Shown piece after piece: positions 12,191 through 22,899 of a DNA stretch of 64,000 bases. Numbering within the stretch: position 1 is the first letter of the stretch; every line of letters begins with the position of its first letter. A program made the position numbers and the translations under genes. Source of the stretch: Panicum virgatum (taxonomy: Eukaryota; Streptophyta; Magnoliopsida; Poales; Poaceae); contig NC_053136.1 in NCBI RefSeq assembly GCF_016808335.1, positions 4,322,531 through 4,386,530 of the forward strand, read 5' to 3'. The notes beneath the pieces are model-generated. The model was given only the letters and a program-made list of their open reading frames with translations, was not told the origin of the DNA and ran no database searches.

Positions 12191-13124
12191 TGAAGAGATA
12201 GGGAAAGATGTTGAAGCAACTGCATAGCCCAACCAGCAGACAGCACGAATCATTCTCATGTGCGATCATGATGACCTGCAACAGAATCCACTCAACCCAA
12301 GAAGCCTCGCTGGATGAGCTTGATTAGGAGGCTGTCATGTCTGCATTGTGGGTGGCAAACTGAACTGCACGGGTGAAGGGCCATCGAGTTTAGTATCAGA
12401 TTCAGATCATGGTGACTGAATTGACATACAAGTTGCCTGTGGAAGAACAAGCAGCATGTTGACTTTGCCTCACCTCCAGGCTCCAAAGACATGTTTAACC
12501 AGCTGGTCACAGCATTACACAACGGATCAGTAATAGTCTTTGTACAGTTGTATGCATGTTTCTGTTCTTCATTGCATGCTTGTTCCATCATCCCCACGTG
12601 TTTCTGCAATTTCCTAGCACATTAGGTGCACCTCTTAAATAAAGAGATTATTATCACACTGTCAAGTTGCAGGTACCAATAGCAAATAATCCATTCAAAG
12701 CGTACAATATGTGCACGCTTGGCCACAGATATCCCTCTCCTAAACATTGTGAGAAGAAACAAATGATTTTTTGGAGGGAAGCAAAACAATAGAAAATAGG
12801 AGAACTTGATGCTTGTGGTGTATGATTGTATCAGCACAACTGACTATTTTGTTCACAGTGGTTTTTTTGGGGTTAAGAGACAAAGTAAATATTTCCTGAA
12901 GTTACATTTCAGTTTCTAATGAATCATTTATGCAGAATATTTCTCTGCTATGTGAATTTATCTTCAGTCCAAACATTTGTTTAAGCAAGCATAAAACAAA
13001 ATATCAAGGTTCTAGCACTCCAAATAATTTTGCACCAGAAATTTAGTATGGTAGCATCTTAGATTCATAGGCAATATGCCAAGCGCAGTCTACAGAATGT
13101 GAAACTAATGATGCTCATCCATGC
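12191..13124. repeat. second copy of the DUF241 upstream flank
   Basis: Matches 7801-8960 and 16860-17600 in order. It is the left-over upstream region of the destroyed copy at 11081-11235. No gene. Confidence 0.55.
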
Positions 13125-13430
13125 ATGGGAGGGGGTAGGTGGAGAGCGGAGGCTCACCAGTTCGTCTGTTCGTCTCCGGTCGCGGCGGCCTTGGGCCGTG
13201 AATCACACGCTCGCGACCCAGCTGCGGATGCGAAACGAGCTGCCGTGGCGACCGCGGCCGTCCTGCGGAGCCTCCGCCGCCGTCGTCCTCCCCACCCCCT
13301 TGCGGCCTCCCAGGTTCCGGCTAATTTTACACGTGACCCATATGTACATAAAACACCCTAAATTAGATCGCGATCCAATATTTAACACAAAACCCCCAAT
13401 TTTACATATCTCAATTCAATTTTTTTATAC

Positions 13431-14298
13431 AGAGAAAGTCTGGTTTACACCTTCAAACTATCACAAAAGTTCGATTTTCAACTTTTAATTATAAAATCAA
13501 ATAAAAAATACTATCCAATTGTTGAAATCGGCAAATTTGTCCTCTTAGATGGTTTCCAAGGTGATTTTTTATTTTGTTTGAATGAAAAATATTGTGAATG
13601 AGCTCGTAGCTCAGTGGTGGAGTCGCTGGTTGGTTGTAGTGCCCCACCAGCCCGCGTTCGAGCCCGCTCGGCGCTGGTTTCGCACCTGGGTGCTGAGGTG
13701 TGTGCTGGTGTGTGTGCGTGTGTGGCGTGTGCGTAAGTCTCGGTATGACGCGTTCTGAGATTTCTGAGACGGTATGACGCGTTTTGAGATTTCTGAGACA
13801 GTCTCGTCTGCGCTGAATCCGGTTAGCGTGGATGACCAAAAATTTTACATGACTCCCCGTGCTCCAGGTGCTTTAAAAAAAGAATTAAAAATATTCACTT
13901 TTAAACTTAAAAATTTATAACTAATTCATTTTAAATAAAAAATACAAAATGTGTATCAAAAGTTTTCTAAAAATCATAAAATTTGGTTACCTGTAGTTAT
14001 GTCTATTATTTTTAAATAACCAAGATTCAAATAAAAAATAATAGATAGGTTATATTTTTTAAAAAAATTGGTACTGCTTTCAAAATTTTTAGATTTAAAA
14101 TAAATTAGTTTAAATTTTTTAGATCTAATTAGAATTTTATTAATTTGTCTAAAAATACAAAATCCTTTTGAAAGCCACTCTAAGGGCCAAAATTGTTAGG
14201 TTTTGACAGTTGGATGGTCTTGTTATCCGACTTTGTAATTGAAGGTTGAAAATTAGACTTCTGCAATAGTTGGAAGCGGTAATTCGAACTTTTACCCC
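13431..14298. mobile_element. MULE-like element with degenerate terminal inverted repeats
   Basis: The left end ('agagaaagtctggtttacac', then 'cttcaaactatcac') and the reverse complement of the right end pair over about 90 bp, including a shared 'ttttcaac' core and a 'ccatccaactgt'-like string. The AAAGTCT/TCAACC/ACTATCAC layout is the same as in the larger element at 44671-46095, which suggests one Mutator-like family. No transposase frame. The outer ends are approximate and I could not find a clean 9-bp duplication. It interrupts block B2 and itself contains a SINE-like insertion. Confidence 0.55.
13600..13830 (+). repeat. tRNA-derived SINE-like repeat
   Basis: A tRNA-like head with an RNA polymerase III A box (TAGCTCAGTGG, 13607-13617) and a B box (GTTCGAGCC, 13656-13664) about 40 bp apart. 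It lacks a proper acceptor stem, so it is not a tRNA gene. The tail has GT-rich sequence and two adjacent 29-bp copies (13742-13770 and 13771-13799). It lies within the MULE-like element. Boundaries are approximate. Confidence 0.6.
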
Positions 14299-15110
14299 CT
14301 GATATTTTTGCATAAACCCTTTTTTACTGATTAGTCCTCATTTTAGACGAATTTCTTTTAGACGAAACTGATTAGTCCTCGTTTGTTGCCCCCCCCCCCC
14401 CCCCCCGCGTTTGTTGCCCCCCCCCCCCCCCCCCCCCCCCCCCGCGGCATACTGGCATGCGTTCCCGTCCGCCGCCGTCCGCCGGACGCCGGGGCCGCCA
14501 CATGAGGCCAGAGCTCCGGTCATGGGAGTGCCGCAAGATAGCACCTGTCCCTCCTTGTGGGCATCCTAATCCTTTCCCCCAGCCCACTCATCCACCACCC
14601 CTTCTCACCTCGGTACGGGGCGCTCGATGGAGATTGGAGAGCAAGGGCGAAATGTTCCTGCGCTACGGGCCGTGCGGCGGGATCACTGCCGGAACAGCGA
14701 CCTGCTGCCGCGCCGTGGACACCCCGCTGCTGCACCGCATGTCCGCACCCAACCCTGCATCCTCGATCGGGACATCGGGAGTGGCCCCTAGTCACCGCCG
14801 CGCCCTCCCCCTCCGGCCGCCGGCTAACTGCTCCGTGAGTTGAGGAGGGAGAGGCTAACCGTTTGGATTGATTTGATGCAACTGAAATCGCTTGGATTAG
14901 GGTGCATTCTGCATATTTTGTTCGCAGCTGCTTGCATAATGTGAGATGATGCAGTTGCAGTCTATGGTTGTTTGGGCGATCGCAAAGCATTCAGTAAACT
15001 GCAAAATCAGTAGCACTGCATAACATGCTTGGGCAACTTTGCAATGCATACAACAAATATTATTGATTAAAGGAATTCCGAAGTGGAAAATACTATGATG
15101 TCCATCCAGC
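14299..15110. repeat. GC-rich duplicated block B2 with two poly-C runs
   Basis: The counterpart of block B1 (9380-9990). It contains pure C runs of 18 (14389-14406) and 27 (14417-14443) separated by GCGTTTGTTG, then a GC-rich stretch with open frames on both strands but no recognisable domain. No gene is supported. Confidence 0.5.
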
Positions 15111-15140
15111 AACGGCTTGTCTCTCTATTTAACAGAACTA
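15111..15140 (-). promoter_or_regulatory. orphan DUF241 promoter (coding region lost), no. 2
   Basis: A decayed version of the copy 3 promoter ('tctctctatttaacagaact' region) with the TATA box mutated. As at 10.19 kb, the DUF241 coding region is absent on its 3' side. Both orphans share the same truncation area ('gaattccgaagtggaaaatac'), so the loss predates their duplication. Confidence 0.5.
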
Positions 15141-16034
15141 GCCGAAGAAATGGCATCGACCTTGTTGACAGCAAGAATCTATTCGACGATGAGGTGCTGT
15201 GCTGCAGTGATGAAGAGACAGAACTGCCTGTCCAGCTTTAGAAGCACCTCGGACTATAGTTGAGCATCAGCGTGGGATGTCTCAATAGTTGGTGGCAAAT
15301 TCACCTGCACGAGTGCCTAATTTTATGATAGATTAATATCGTCACAAGAGCTGCCTGCTGTTGAACATTTTGACTTTAGCATTCATAATTCTTCATGCCA
15401 CATTGTCCTGCCTGCTTGTGCTTCCAGCACTTGGAATCTGAAGTTTGCAATTTCAAGATGAACCACATGCTGCCCAAGCTTCTTAACTGGTGGCACCATC
15501 CGAACCACATCATCATGTTCCAAGTATTGGCAGCAAGAATCAGAATATATAGTGGCTTACTCTGGACAAATCAATTCTCAATTCTCAATTGTTTGCTCAT
15601 ATCTCGTGGCGAGAGCTGGCATGCTATCAGTTAAGCGGAGCAAGATCCACTTAACAAGGATCTTGTGCCTGTTGTTAAGCCACATCCAATGTGAATGTTA
15701 GCAGTGTCCATCTCATCAAACAACTAGTACTAATTCTTTTAATGATACAAAAATAAGGAGTTAAAGGGACTTTTTCTTCGATGCAAAATTTATCTGAAGC
15801 TCCCAATTTCAGGTTAGAGTTTAGCAATTTAGTTGTATTCCGTGTCAAGTTTGGACAAGAAAATTCAAAGATCAGACAATTTGGACAACATGAAATGTAT
15901 GACAACTTTGCTCTTTCATCGAGTATTTTCTGTACACTTCGTCCCATATATGCATCAAAATTGTTTTGTTGATCAGCCAATCCTTTAAAAGGCGGATGCT
16001 AATCGCAGGGAATCTGAGTTGGTGTATGATCTTT
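15141..16034. repeat. third copy of the DUF241 spacer
   Basis: Homologous to 6095-6987 and 10202-11080. The conserved 3'-UTR motif of the next gene is at 15981-16008. No gene seen. Confidence 0.55.
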
Positions 16035-16748
16035 CTACAGGCTAAGAGTGTTGAGAAGCGAAACTCTGCATTGGATCAGTCTCCTGAAGACAATCTGAAG
16101 TTTGCTCTCGAGATCAACAATCTCCAACTCCAAGATCTGCACCTGCTCCTCCTTGCACGTGACTCTCTTCTTCTGGAATGCCTTGGACACAAGAGACCAC
16201 TTGCTAGTTGTCGACGTCTGGATCTCCTTTGACAGGAGGTACAATGTCATTTCCAGCATCAGTAGAGCAATCTCTCTTGCTTCAGACAATAGCTTGACCA
16301 CTCTGCAGCTATCAGTGTCAAGAACAACCTTTCTGTTGATCTTCTTGAGCTGCTTCTGGGCCTTCTTGACCAAACGGGCATAAGACTGAGCCTTGGCCTG
16401 AACAGCCACATTGTCTCCTCTCTTGAGACCCAATTGCAACTCTTGGACGCTAGTCCTGAGCTCTGTGAAGCTCTCTTGAACGTCATTGCAGAGGTCAAGC
16501 AAGACGAGAGAGCGCTCAAGCTCCTCCTCGACTGCCTTTCTCTGTTGACACTGGCTACTGGGAAAGCATATGAGCTCATCGATGCAGCTGTAGATGTCCC
16601 CGAGCTTGGACAGACCATCAACTATGGTTTTGATGGTCACAGAAGGAGAAGAGACAGTTGCCATCAGGTTCTGAATCTGTTCCTCGACATTGGTTCCGTT
16701 GGAACAAGGGCTTGAGGGCACACTCGCAGATCTCAGGTGGAAGGCCAT
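16035..16748 (-). CDS. DUF241 family protein, copy 5 (intact)
   Basis: A 237-residue single-exon DUF241 protein starting [20 protein letters not shown]. Landmarks: [50 protein letters not shown] and [18 protein letters not shown]. The usual LCNAMQ motif reads LCNDVQ here. An in-frame Met at 16901 would add 51 residues, but it lies upstream of the TATA-like box at 16848-16855, so the family start is chosen. Closest to the 6988-7701 copy. Function unknown. Confidence 0.9.
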   Translation of the reverse strand: MAFHLRSASVPSSPCSNGTNVEEQIQNLMATVSSPSVTIKTIVDGLSKLGDIYSCIDELICFPSSQCQQRKAVEEELERSLVLLDLCNDVQESFTELRTSVQELQLGLKRGDNVAVQAKAQSYARLVKKAQKQLKKINRKVVLDTDSCRVVKLLSEAREIALLMLEMTLYLLSKEIQTSTTSKWSLVSKAFQKKRVTCKEEQVQILELEIVDLESKLQIVFRRLIQCRVSLLNTLSL

Positions 16749-16847
16749 GCTTGGAATGGAAGGGGAAGTTATGAAGCCTGTTTCCGCTGAAGATGTTATG
16801 GAAGGGAAGTCAAGTGCAATGGTGTCTTCCCAGCTTTGGCTTCCATC

Positions 16848-16855
16848 TTTATAAA
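16848..16855 (-). promoter_or_regulatory. TATA box of DUF241 copy 5
   Basis: TTTATAAA about 100 bp upstream of the ATG, same spacing as in the paralogues. Confidence 0.6.
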
Positions 16856-17706
16856 GGTGAAGAGGTTGAAGCAACCTCACCGGCGAACCAGCAGACAGCA
16901 AGAATCATTATCATGTGTGATCGTAGTGACCTGCAACAGAAGCCACTAGACCCAAGAGGCATTGCTGGTTGAGCTTGATTAGGAGGCTGTCATGTCTGCA
17001 TTATGTCTGGCAACAGACCTTCACTGGTGAATGGCCATCAAGTTTAGAAGCAGATTCTGATCATTATCAATAAATTAACATGCAAGTTGCCGGTCGAAGC
17101 ACAAACAGCTAGTTGACCTCCAGGCTCCCAAGACACATTTAACCAGCTGATCAGAGCATTACACAATGGGTGAGTTGTACTCCTTGTCCCCGTGTTTCTG
17201 TTCTTTATTTCCTGCTCGTTGGATCATGCCCACTTCTTTCTGCAATTTCGTAGCGCATTAGGTGCTCCTAATTAATTAGTTTATTGTCATGCTGTTATAT
17301 TTCATTCACCGATAGCAAATAATCCATTCCTGTGTATAATATGTGCACGCTTTGAAACAGATATCCATCTCTCCTGAGCATCATGAGAAAAAAAACGTAT
17401 GATTTTTCTTTAAAGAGAAACAGCAGGAAAGGAGAAGAGAAGAGAATTAGTTACTTGTGTTGTATCTGCACCATTACTATTTTGTTCACAGTTGTTTTCT
17501 TGGTTAAAGAGATACAGATAAATAATTCCTTACATTTTTTCTAAGGAATCATCTTGAAAGATTATTTCGCTACTATATGAATCTTTATCTTCAGCCCAAA
17601 CAAGCATGCCAGCCTGAGCAAGTGTTATGAGTTCAGTGAATGGTGAAACTATAGCTACCCAGAAATCCTAACGGGTGATGTCTCTTATTTTCTTGACAAA
17701 TTTATA
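16856..17706. repeat. third copy of the DUF241 upstream flank
   Basis: Corresponds to 7801-8960 and 12191-13124. No gene. Confidence 0.5.
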
Positions 17707-17719
17707 CTGCTTCGATTCT

Positions 17720-17888
17720 TTTTTTTCTTGAACACGCAGGAGAGCTGCGCATCGTTGTATTAAGAGAGGAAAAAAGTCCAAAAACATCCCCATCACCTTA
17801 CCTTGGACTAGAGTACGGGATGTAATGAAACAAGAACCGGACTATTACAAACAAATGAGAAAAAAGGGACCTGACCAACACTAGACCT
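17720..17888 (-). mobile_element. 5'-truncated LINE, 169 bp
   Basis: A 3' LINE end on the minus strand: the poly-A tail appears as poly-T at 17720, next to 'cttgaacacgcaggagagct', a string also found in the LINE at 18124. It is flanked by a perfect 13-bp target duplication (CTGCTTCGATTCT at 17707-17719 and 17889-17901). Confidence 0.85.
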
Positions 17889-18123
17889 CTGCTTCGATTC
17901 TCAGCTTATATGGTTACATACTTTTGCATTTGCACCAAATGGCTTATTCCTCACCTCCTCGGTCTTGAGACCTGACCAGAAATCCCCTCCAGTTACTTAT
18001 TTTTTGTAGTAGACATGAAAAAGATAATTAAATATGATTCACACCTATAGAAAGCTTGTCCATAATCGATATTGTGGAACCTGAGTAGGATACAATTAGA
18101 ACTAAAATTATTTCTTCATAATC

Positions 18124-18548
18124 TTTTTTTTTCTCGAACACGCAGGAGAGCTGCGTATCTTTATATTAAGAGAGAAAGAGTAGTCCAAATACAAGGAAAC
18201 ATTCCCTACCTTGGACTAGAGTGAGGAACATAAGGATCTAGAAACTATTACATAAAAACACCATACATAGGACCAGACCACAAACTCGAACATCCACTAG
18301 ACCCGCACCATACTCAACACGGGGCTTAGCGCAGTAAGCTTTTTGGCCCCCGAGAATTGCCACAGGTGGGACTTCTCCTTGAAGGTTTGCACCGCCACCT
18401 GCAGGTTTGGAGAGGCTCCTTCAAACACACAAGCATTTCTATGCTTCCAAAGGATCCAAGCCCCAAGTATACACAAGGAGTTAAAACCCTTCCTGTGCTG
18501 TTTAGGAAGTCTCCTCTCAGCATGTTTCCACCAGTCAGCAAAATTCAT
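18124..18548 (-). mobile_element. 5'-truncated LINE, 425 bp
   Basis: The same LINE family as the 17720 copy, also on the minus strand with poly-T at the left. It is flanked by a perfect 23-bp target duplication (18101-18123 and 18549-18571). It encodes the C-terminal tail of a LINE reverse-transcriptase polyprotein (FNSLCILGAWILWKHRNACV). The insertion lies just downstream of the RLP pseudogene. Confidence 0.9.
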
Positions 18549-18603
18549 ACTAAAATTATTTCTTCATAATCTCAATTCTCAGTTTCTCACATGTAAACTG
18601 GGA

Positions 18604-20677
18604 CTAACCAAAATACCTTGACAACACCATTTGATCATATAGCACTCCTATACCAAAGAAAGCTCCAAAAGCAATCACAAAGGTGACCCTTTTGACAGTT
18701 TGTTCTGTGGAGGTAACAGAGACATGAGGTGCTTCAGCCAAGCCACAGAGTTTGGAGATCATAATCCCACACAACTTCGGGTTCCCATCAAAGCTAGAAC
18801 TTGGAAATGTACTAAGCTGGCCTCCATTTGGAATAGGCCCTTCCAGGTCATTATGAGAAACATTGAATTCAGAGAGGAAGTGCAGGTTGTTCAGTGCTGA
18901 TGGGATTGCACCTGTGAGATGGTTGCTAGACAAGTCTAAAACTTGCAGATTTGTGAGCTTGCTGAGTTGCTGTGGAATCTCTCCTGACAAGCTGTTGAAG
19001 CTCAAATTGAGCTTCTCAAGCGATTTCAACTGAACAATCTCCTGGGGAATCACACCGGTCAAGTTATTATGACCAAGATCCAGTGTTTTCTTGAAAGTAG
19101 TGTCTATCCGGTATTGAAATGAGTGAGCTAAATAAATAGGTAGCTCAAACACCCTTGGATCCAAATGGCTTGCTGTCTTTTCTGTTCTTAGCATTGGCAT
19201 TTCCATTAAGGCTGTTGGTAACTCCCCTGTAAGGTTATTAGATGCTAGGTCTAGAAGGAAAAGTGAGGTTAAATTTTTTATCCAAGCTGGTATTGGTCCA
19301 CTGAGCTGATTCCTGTTCAAAAATAACATCTCCAGATTTTTGAGCTTTGACAGCCAAAGAGGTATTTTACCGGACAACGAGCAATCAGTTATGGAAAGAA
19401 CTCGAAGATTCCGAAAACCATCAATCGTATCATCTTCTGGCATGGCCTCACCCTTGTAGCTGGATCCAATAAGTAGGGATGTGAGATTTCTACAGTTCTT
19501 TAGGATCTGAAGTGTATTTGTGATATTTGTAAAATTGTTGGCGCCAAGTGACAGGAAAACAAGAGATTTCAAATTTCTTATTCTTGGTGACAGCTGCCCA
19601 TGCAAGTTGTTGCTAGATAGCCGCAATGCCATCAGGTTGCTGCATGAGTAGATGCTTTCTGGAATTGTGCCAGTGAAGTTGTTGTACAGAAGATCTAATG
19701 CTTTTAGATTGAGCAGGTTGAAGAAGTTGACTTTGTGAAGCCCTCCGCTGAAATTGTTACCCTCGAGGTCAATCGTTATGATATTTGTGCAATTGCTCAG
19801 AGCTGATGGCAAGTCCCCAAACATGTTGTTGTTGTTCAAATGGAGCCCCTCCAGTCTCTTGAGCTGGCCTATAGATTCCGGAATCTTGCCATTTAGCCTA
19901 TTACCTCCAAGGTCAAGGTTAACCAGATTTCTCAGCTTCATTATTTGTGCACCGTCAAGTAATCCCTGCAACCCGTTGTTTGGGAAAGAGAGGTACTCTA
20001 ACGATGTAGCGTTGAAGAGCTCATCTGGGAGAAGCCCACTGAGGTGGTTGTGGCCGGCCTTGAGCACTCTAAGTGCAGAGCAGTTACCCATACCAGCAGG
20101 GATGCTGCCACTGAATTGGTTGAAGGAAAGGTCAAGCACTGCAACATCCTTGGAAACTATTATTGCTCGCATTGATGCCAATCAAATTTCTTGTTTTCTC
20201 CCATATTGTAGATGGAAATTCTCCTGTAAACAAGTTGCTTGAGATGTTGAGTGCTTGCAATGGCTGCTCAGTGATTGACGGATGAGGCTCTTGCAGGGTC
20301 CCGCTGAGGCGGTTGAAGCTCAAATCAAGTACTGTGATGCTGCCAGATGACAATAGTTCTGATGGCAGGTTACCAGAGAGCGAGTTGTATGAGAGGTTGA
20401 GGCGCAACAAGCTGGTGAGCTTGCCAAGGGACGGTGAGATGCTTCCTTCTAGGCTTCTATGGGCTAGAGACACCTCCATAACTGCTCCACGTCCATTGCA
20501 AGTGATGCCTTCCCACTTGCAGCAGTCTGTGCCATTCCGCCAGGACATGGTAACACCACCATCATGAGATAGCCCAGCAATGAACTGTATCAGGGAGATC
20601 TTCTCCTTCTCATTGCATGAAGTGGCAGGAGAAGCCATGGTGAGTAGCAGCACAAGGGGAAGACCAAAGAAAGGCAT
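18604..20677 (-). pseudogene. LRR receptor-like protein A, single frameshift
   Basis: A kinase-less LRR receptor-like protein of the PSYR1/RLP2-RLP3 type. It has a signal peptide (MPFFGLPLVLLLTMASPATS), an LRR N-cap with DCCKWEGITC, about 20 LRRs with an island domain near the C-terminal end, an NPKLCG cap, and one membrane helix followed by a very short tail ending RYFG. The frame breaks near 20145-20150: after INASNNSFQG the following 12 or so residues are missing compared with the intact paralogue at 31880-34006. I estimate a 35-nt deletion, which shifts the frame. The rest is open to the stop, so the loss looks recent. The start is the Met of the signal peptide; the frame is open 29 codons upstream but without similarity. 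Confidence 0.85.
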
Positions 20678-22810
20678 GGCCAGCCTACTAACCTTGCTTT
20701 TGTATGAAAAATGTGGTGCTCTCCGCATGGTTTTTCTTTTCATGCGTTTTGATCTAAGTAGCAATTGTATTTGTAAAGACCCTGTTCCGGAAGGTGGCTA
20801 ACTCTTGGAGCCATACTTGCTGAATATATGTAGGGAAAGAATGGTAAGGAGCAAGTAGGGAAACATGAAGTATGAGAAGTCAGTTGACCAATCTCAGCAC
20901 TTAAATTATTCTACAAGACACATATACTAATCTGTGAGCGTGGAAAACTGGTGCTTAAATTGGCCACATGATAAAGACCACTGTCAGATCAGTAGTAATT
21001 GATCTAGGACGGCACAGCGTGCTTATTGCTTAACTGTCAAATCACTGCTTTTTTTGAGCTGTTCACATCACTGATTTTGTGATGTAAGGAGCTGGCTGGG
21101 GAGATGCATGCTCTGTTGTTAACCCCAAACAATCTGGTTTGGTTAACACAGCACTGTTAATCTAATAGAAGTACTGCTAACTACGATTGTGGAGTTTCAC
21201 TCTGACAGTTCTCTTGAGCTGCCTGCTTTGCATTTTGATAATTAGTCTAATCTTCTAATTTACTAAAAGTCCAATCGTTAAAATGGACTATGGAGCATGT
21301 TAGGTTGGCAGTCATCAGGTAGGGGAAAAAATAAAATTATTTTAGAATCATGTTGAAATTACCTTTTCTTTCTCTTTTGTATATTTATATAGGAAAAATA
21401 AAACTATATCAAGATAAAGTTGCTGGTGTATCTCTGTTGGACTGGAAAAGGGTGCATTCTGTTGTTGATTAAACAAGCTCTGTACTCTTTATTGTTTTCA
21501 TGTGAGCTTCCATTATACAATGATTTAGTGACAAATTGTTATTTGACAATATGCAATGGTTTCATTTTAATCAATCGTTTTGATAATGATTGATTTATTT
21601 GAAATGTTGCCACTGATCCATATTCAAATTGATTATATTAATATGGATTGTTGTTAGGCATGTGATTAGCTTTAGGGTGATAGACTCGTGGCACATTGAA
21701 ATACCTTTCTAGGCGAAGCCCTTTACTTGCCAGACTGTTCATGACTCTCGACAAAATTCATTCTTATCTGCAGCAATGGCGATGGCCACTATAATTGGTG
21801 AACTCGGATAAGGTGCCGAACTAGCGATGTTGTCTTCTTGACCTGGTAAGGTGATTTCCTGCCACTGTGCTGATCTCACTTGCTGTAGAGATACAATTGG
21901 TGAGTAGGCAGGTTGATCACATGACTAAATCTGCCTTTTTCTGGTCTGTTTCAGTCTGTTGCAAACCATCGAAGTATCATGCCAAAAGAAACTTGCCATT
22001 CCATATTCTGATCTGGAACATTAGAGGCCTCAGCACTTCTGCTCTGTGCTTACTGTAGTGTGAACAGTTCACAATCTGTTCCACGTCTCCAAGAGACATG
22101 ATGCCTCCAATCGACCGCTACCGCCAATTGACTGCTGGACCAAATTTCGTCACCAACATTGCTTACCTTCTGGCTCACTTAACCAGGTGATGTTTGCACT
22201 TTGCACTTGGAGTAATCAAAGTAGCTAACTTGTGAGAACTATGACAAGTCACATTTGACATTTGCGTGCTCCTTGACAGGCCGCCCTCTGTTCTACATAT
22301 CTTTCTACCAGGGCCAATCTACCAGTTCTGCAGTTCATTGCCATGATCCAAGAGTGACAAAACAAGATCTATGTATGACTCCAGAGACTCGCGAAAGATT
22401 TCCCACGGCGTCGATGATAATTTACACACAAGGGTGACCTCCATGGCTCCATTCCTCACCATCTGGGTTCACCACTTTTTGTGAACGTGCCAATGTGATC
22501 GCACGGCGAGATCATATCACGTGCTGCTGCAACTCATTGACAAATGCACAGCGGAGACGATGTTGTGGGAGGCGTAGAGTTTTGAGCAACAATTGTGCTA
22601 TGCAGACATGCAGTGCTGGTAAGCCGGAGGATACATACACAAAAGGGTCAATTGTGACGACGACGTCTTCGACCTGATGCGTTTGCTTGTTTCTCCTTTT
22701 TCATCTTGACTCTTGGCTTGTTGAGCGTGGAGGATGTTTTTGCAGGGTCTGCAATCTTTTTCTCCCTACTGGCTACGGCTGGTGCTGACTTTGTATTGAC
22801 GTCATCACTT
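20678..22810. other. intergenic region upstream of RLP-A
   Basis: About 2.1 kb without a supported gene. A possible TATA (ATATAT) for RLP-A is at 20823-20828. The remainder is AT-rich, with only short unrelated open frames. Confidence 0.45.
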
Positions 22811-22826
22811 ATCGACATGTATATAC

Positions 22827-22844
22827 TTTTTTTTTTGAAACGAA
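22827..22844 (-). mobile_element. 18-bp micro-retroposon with 16-bp TSD
   Basis: Ten T followed by GAAACGAA, flanked by perfect 16-bp copies of ATCGACATGTATATAC (22811-22826 and 22845-22860). On the minus strand this is 8 nt of element end plus poly-A: an almost completely truncated LINE-type insertion. Confidence 0.75.
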
Positions 22845-22899
22845 ATCGACATGTATATACCTGGCCCAGATTTTTACGCAGGTGACGCTGTGCACGTTT

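Noticed and set aside
13600..13680. Possible tRNA gene
   Set aside because: A and B boxes are present, but there is no matching acceptor stem or anticodon arm. A SINE head explains it better.
16749..16901. 51-residue N-terminal extension of DUF241 copy 5
   Set aside because: It contains the TATA-like box at 16848-16855 and has no counterpart in paralogues.
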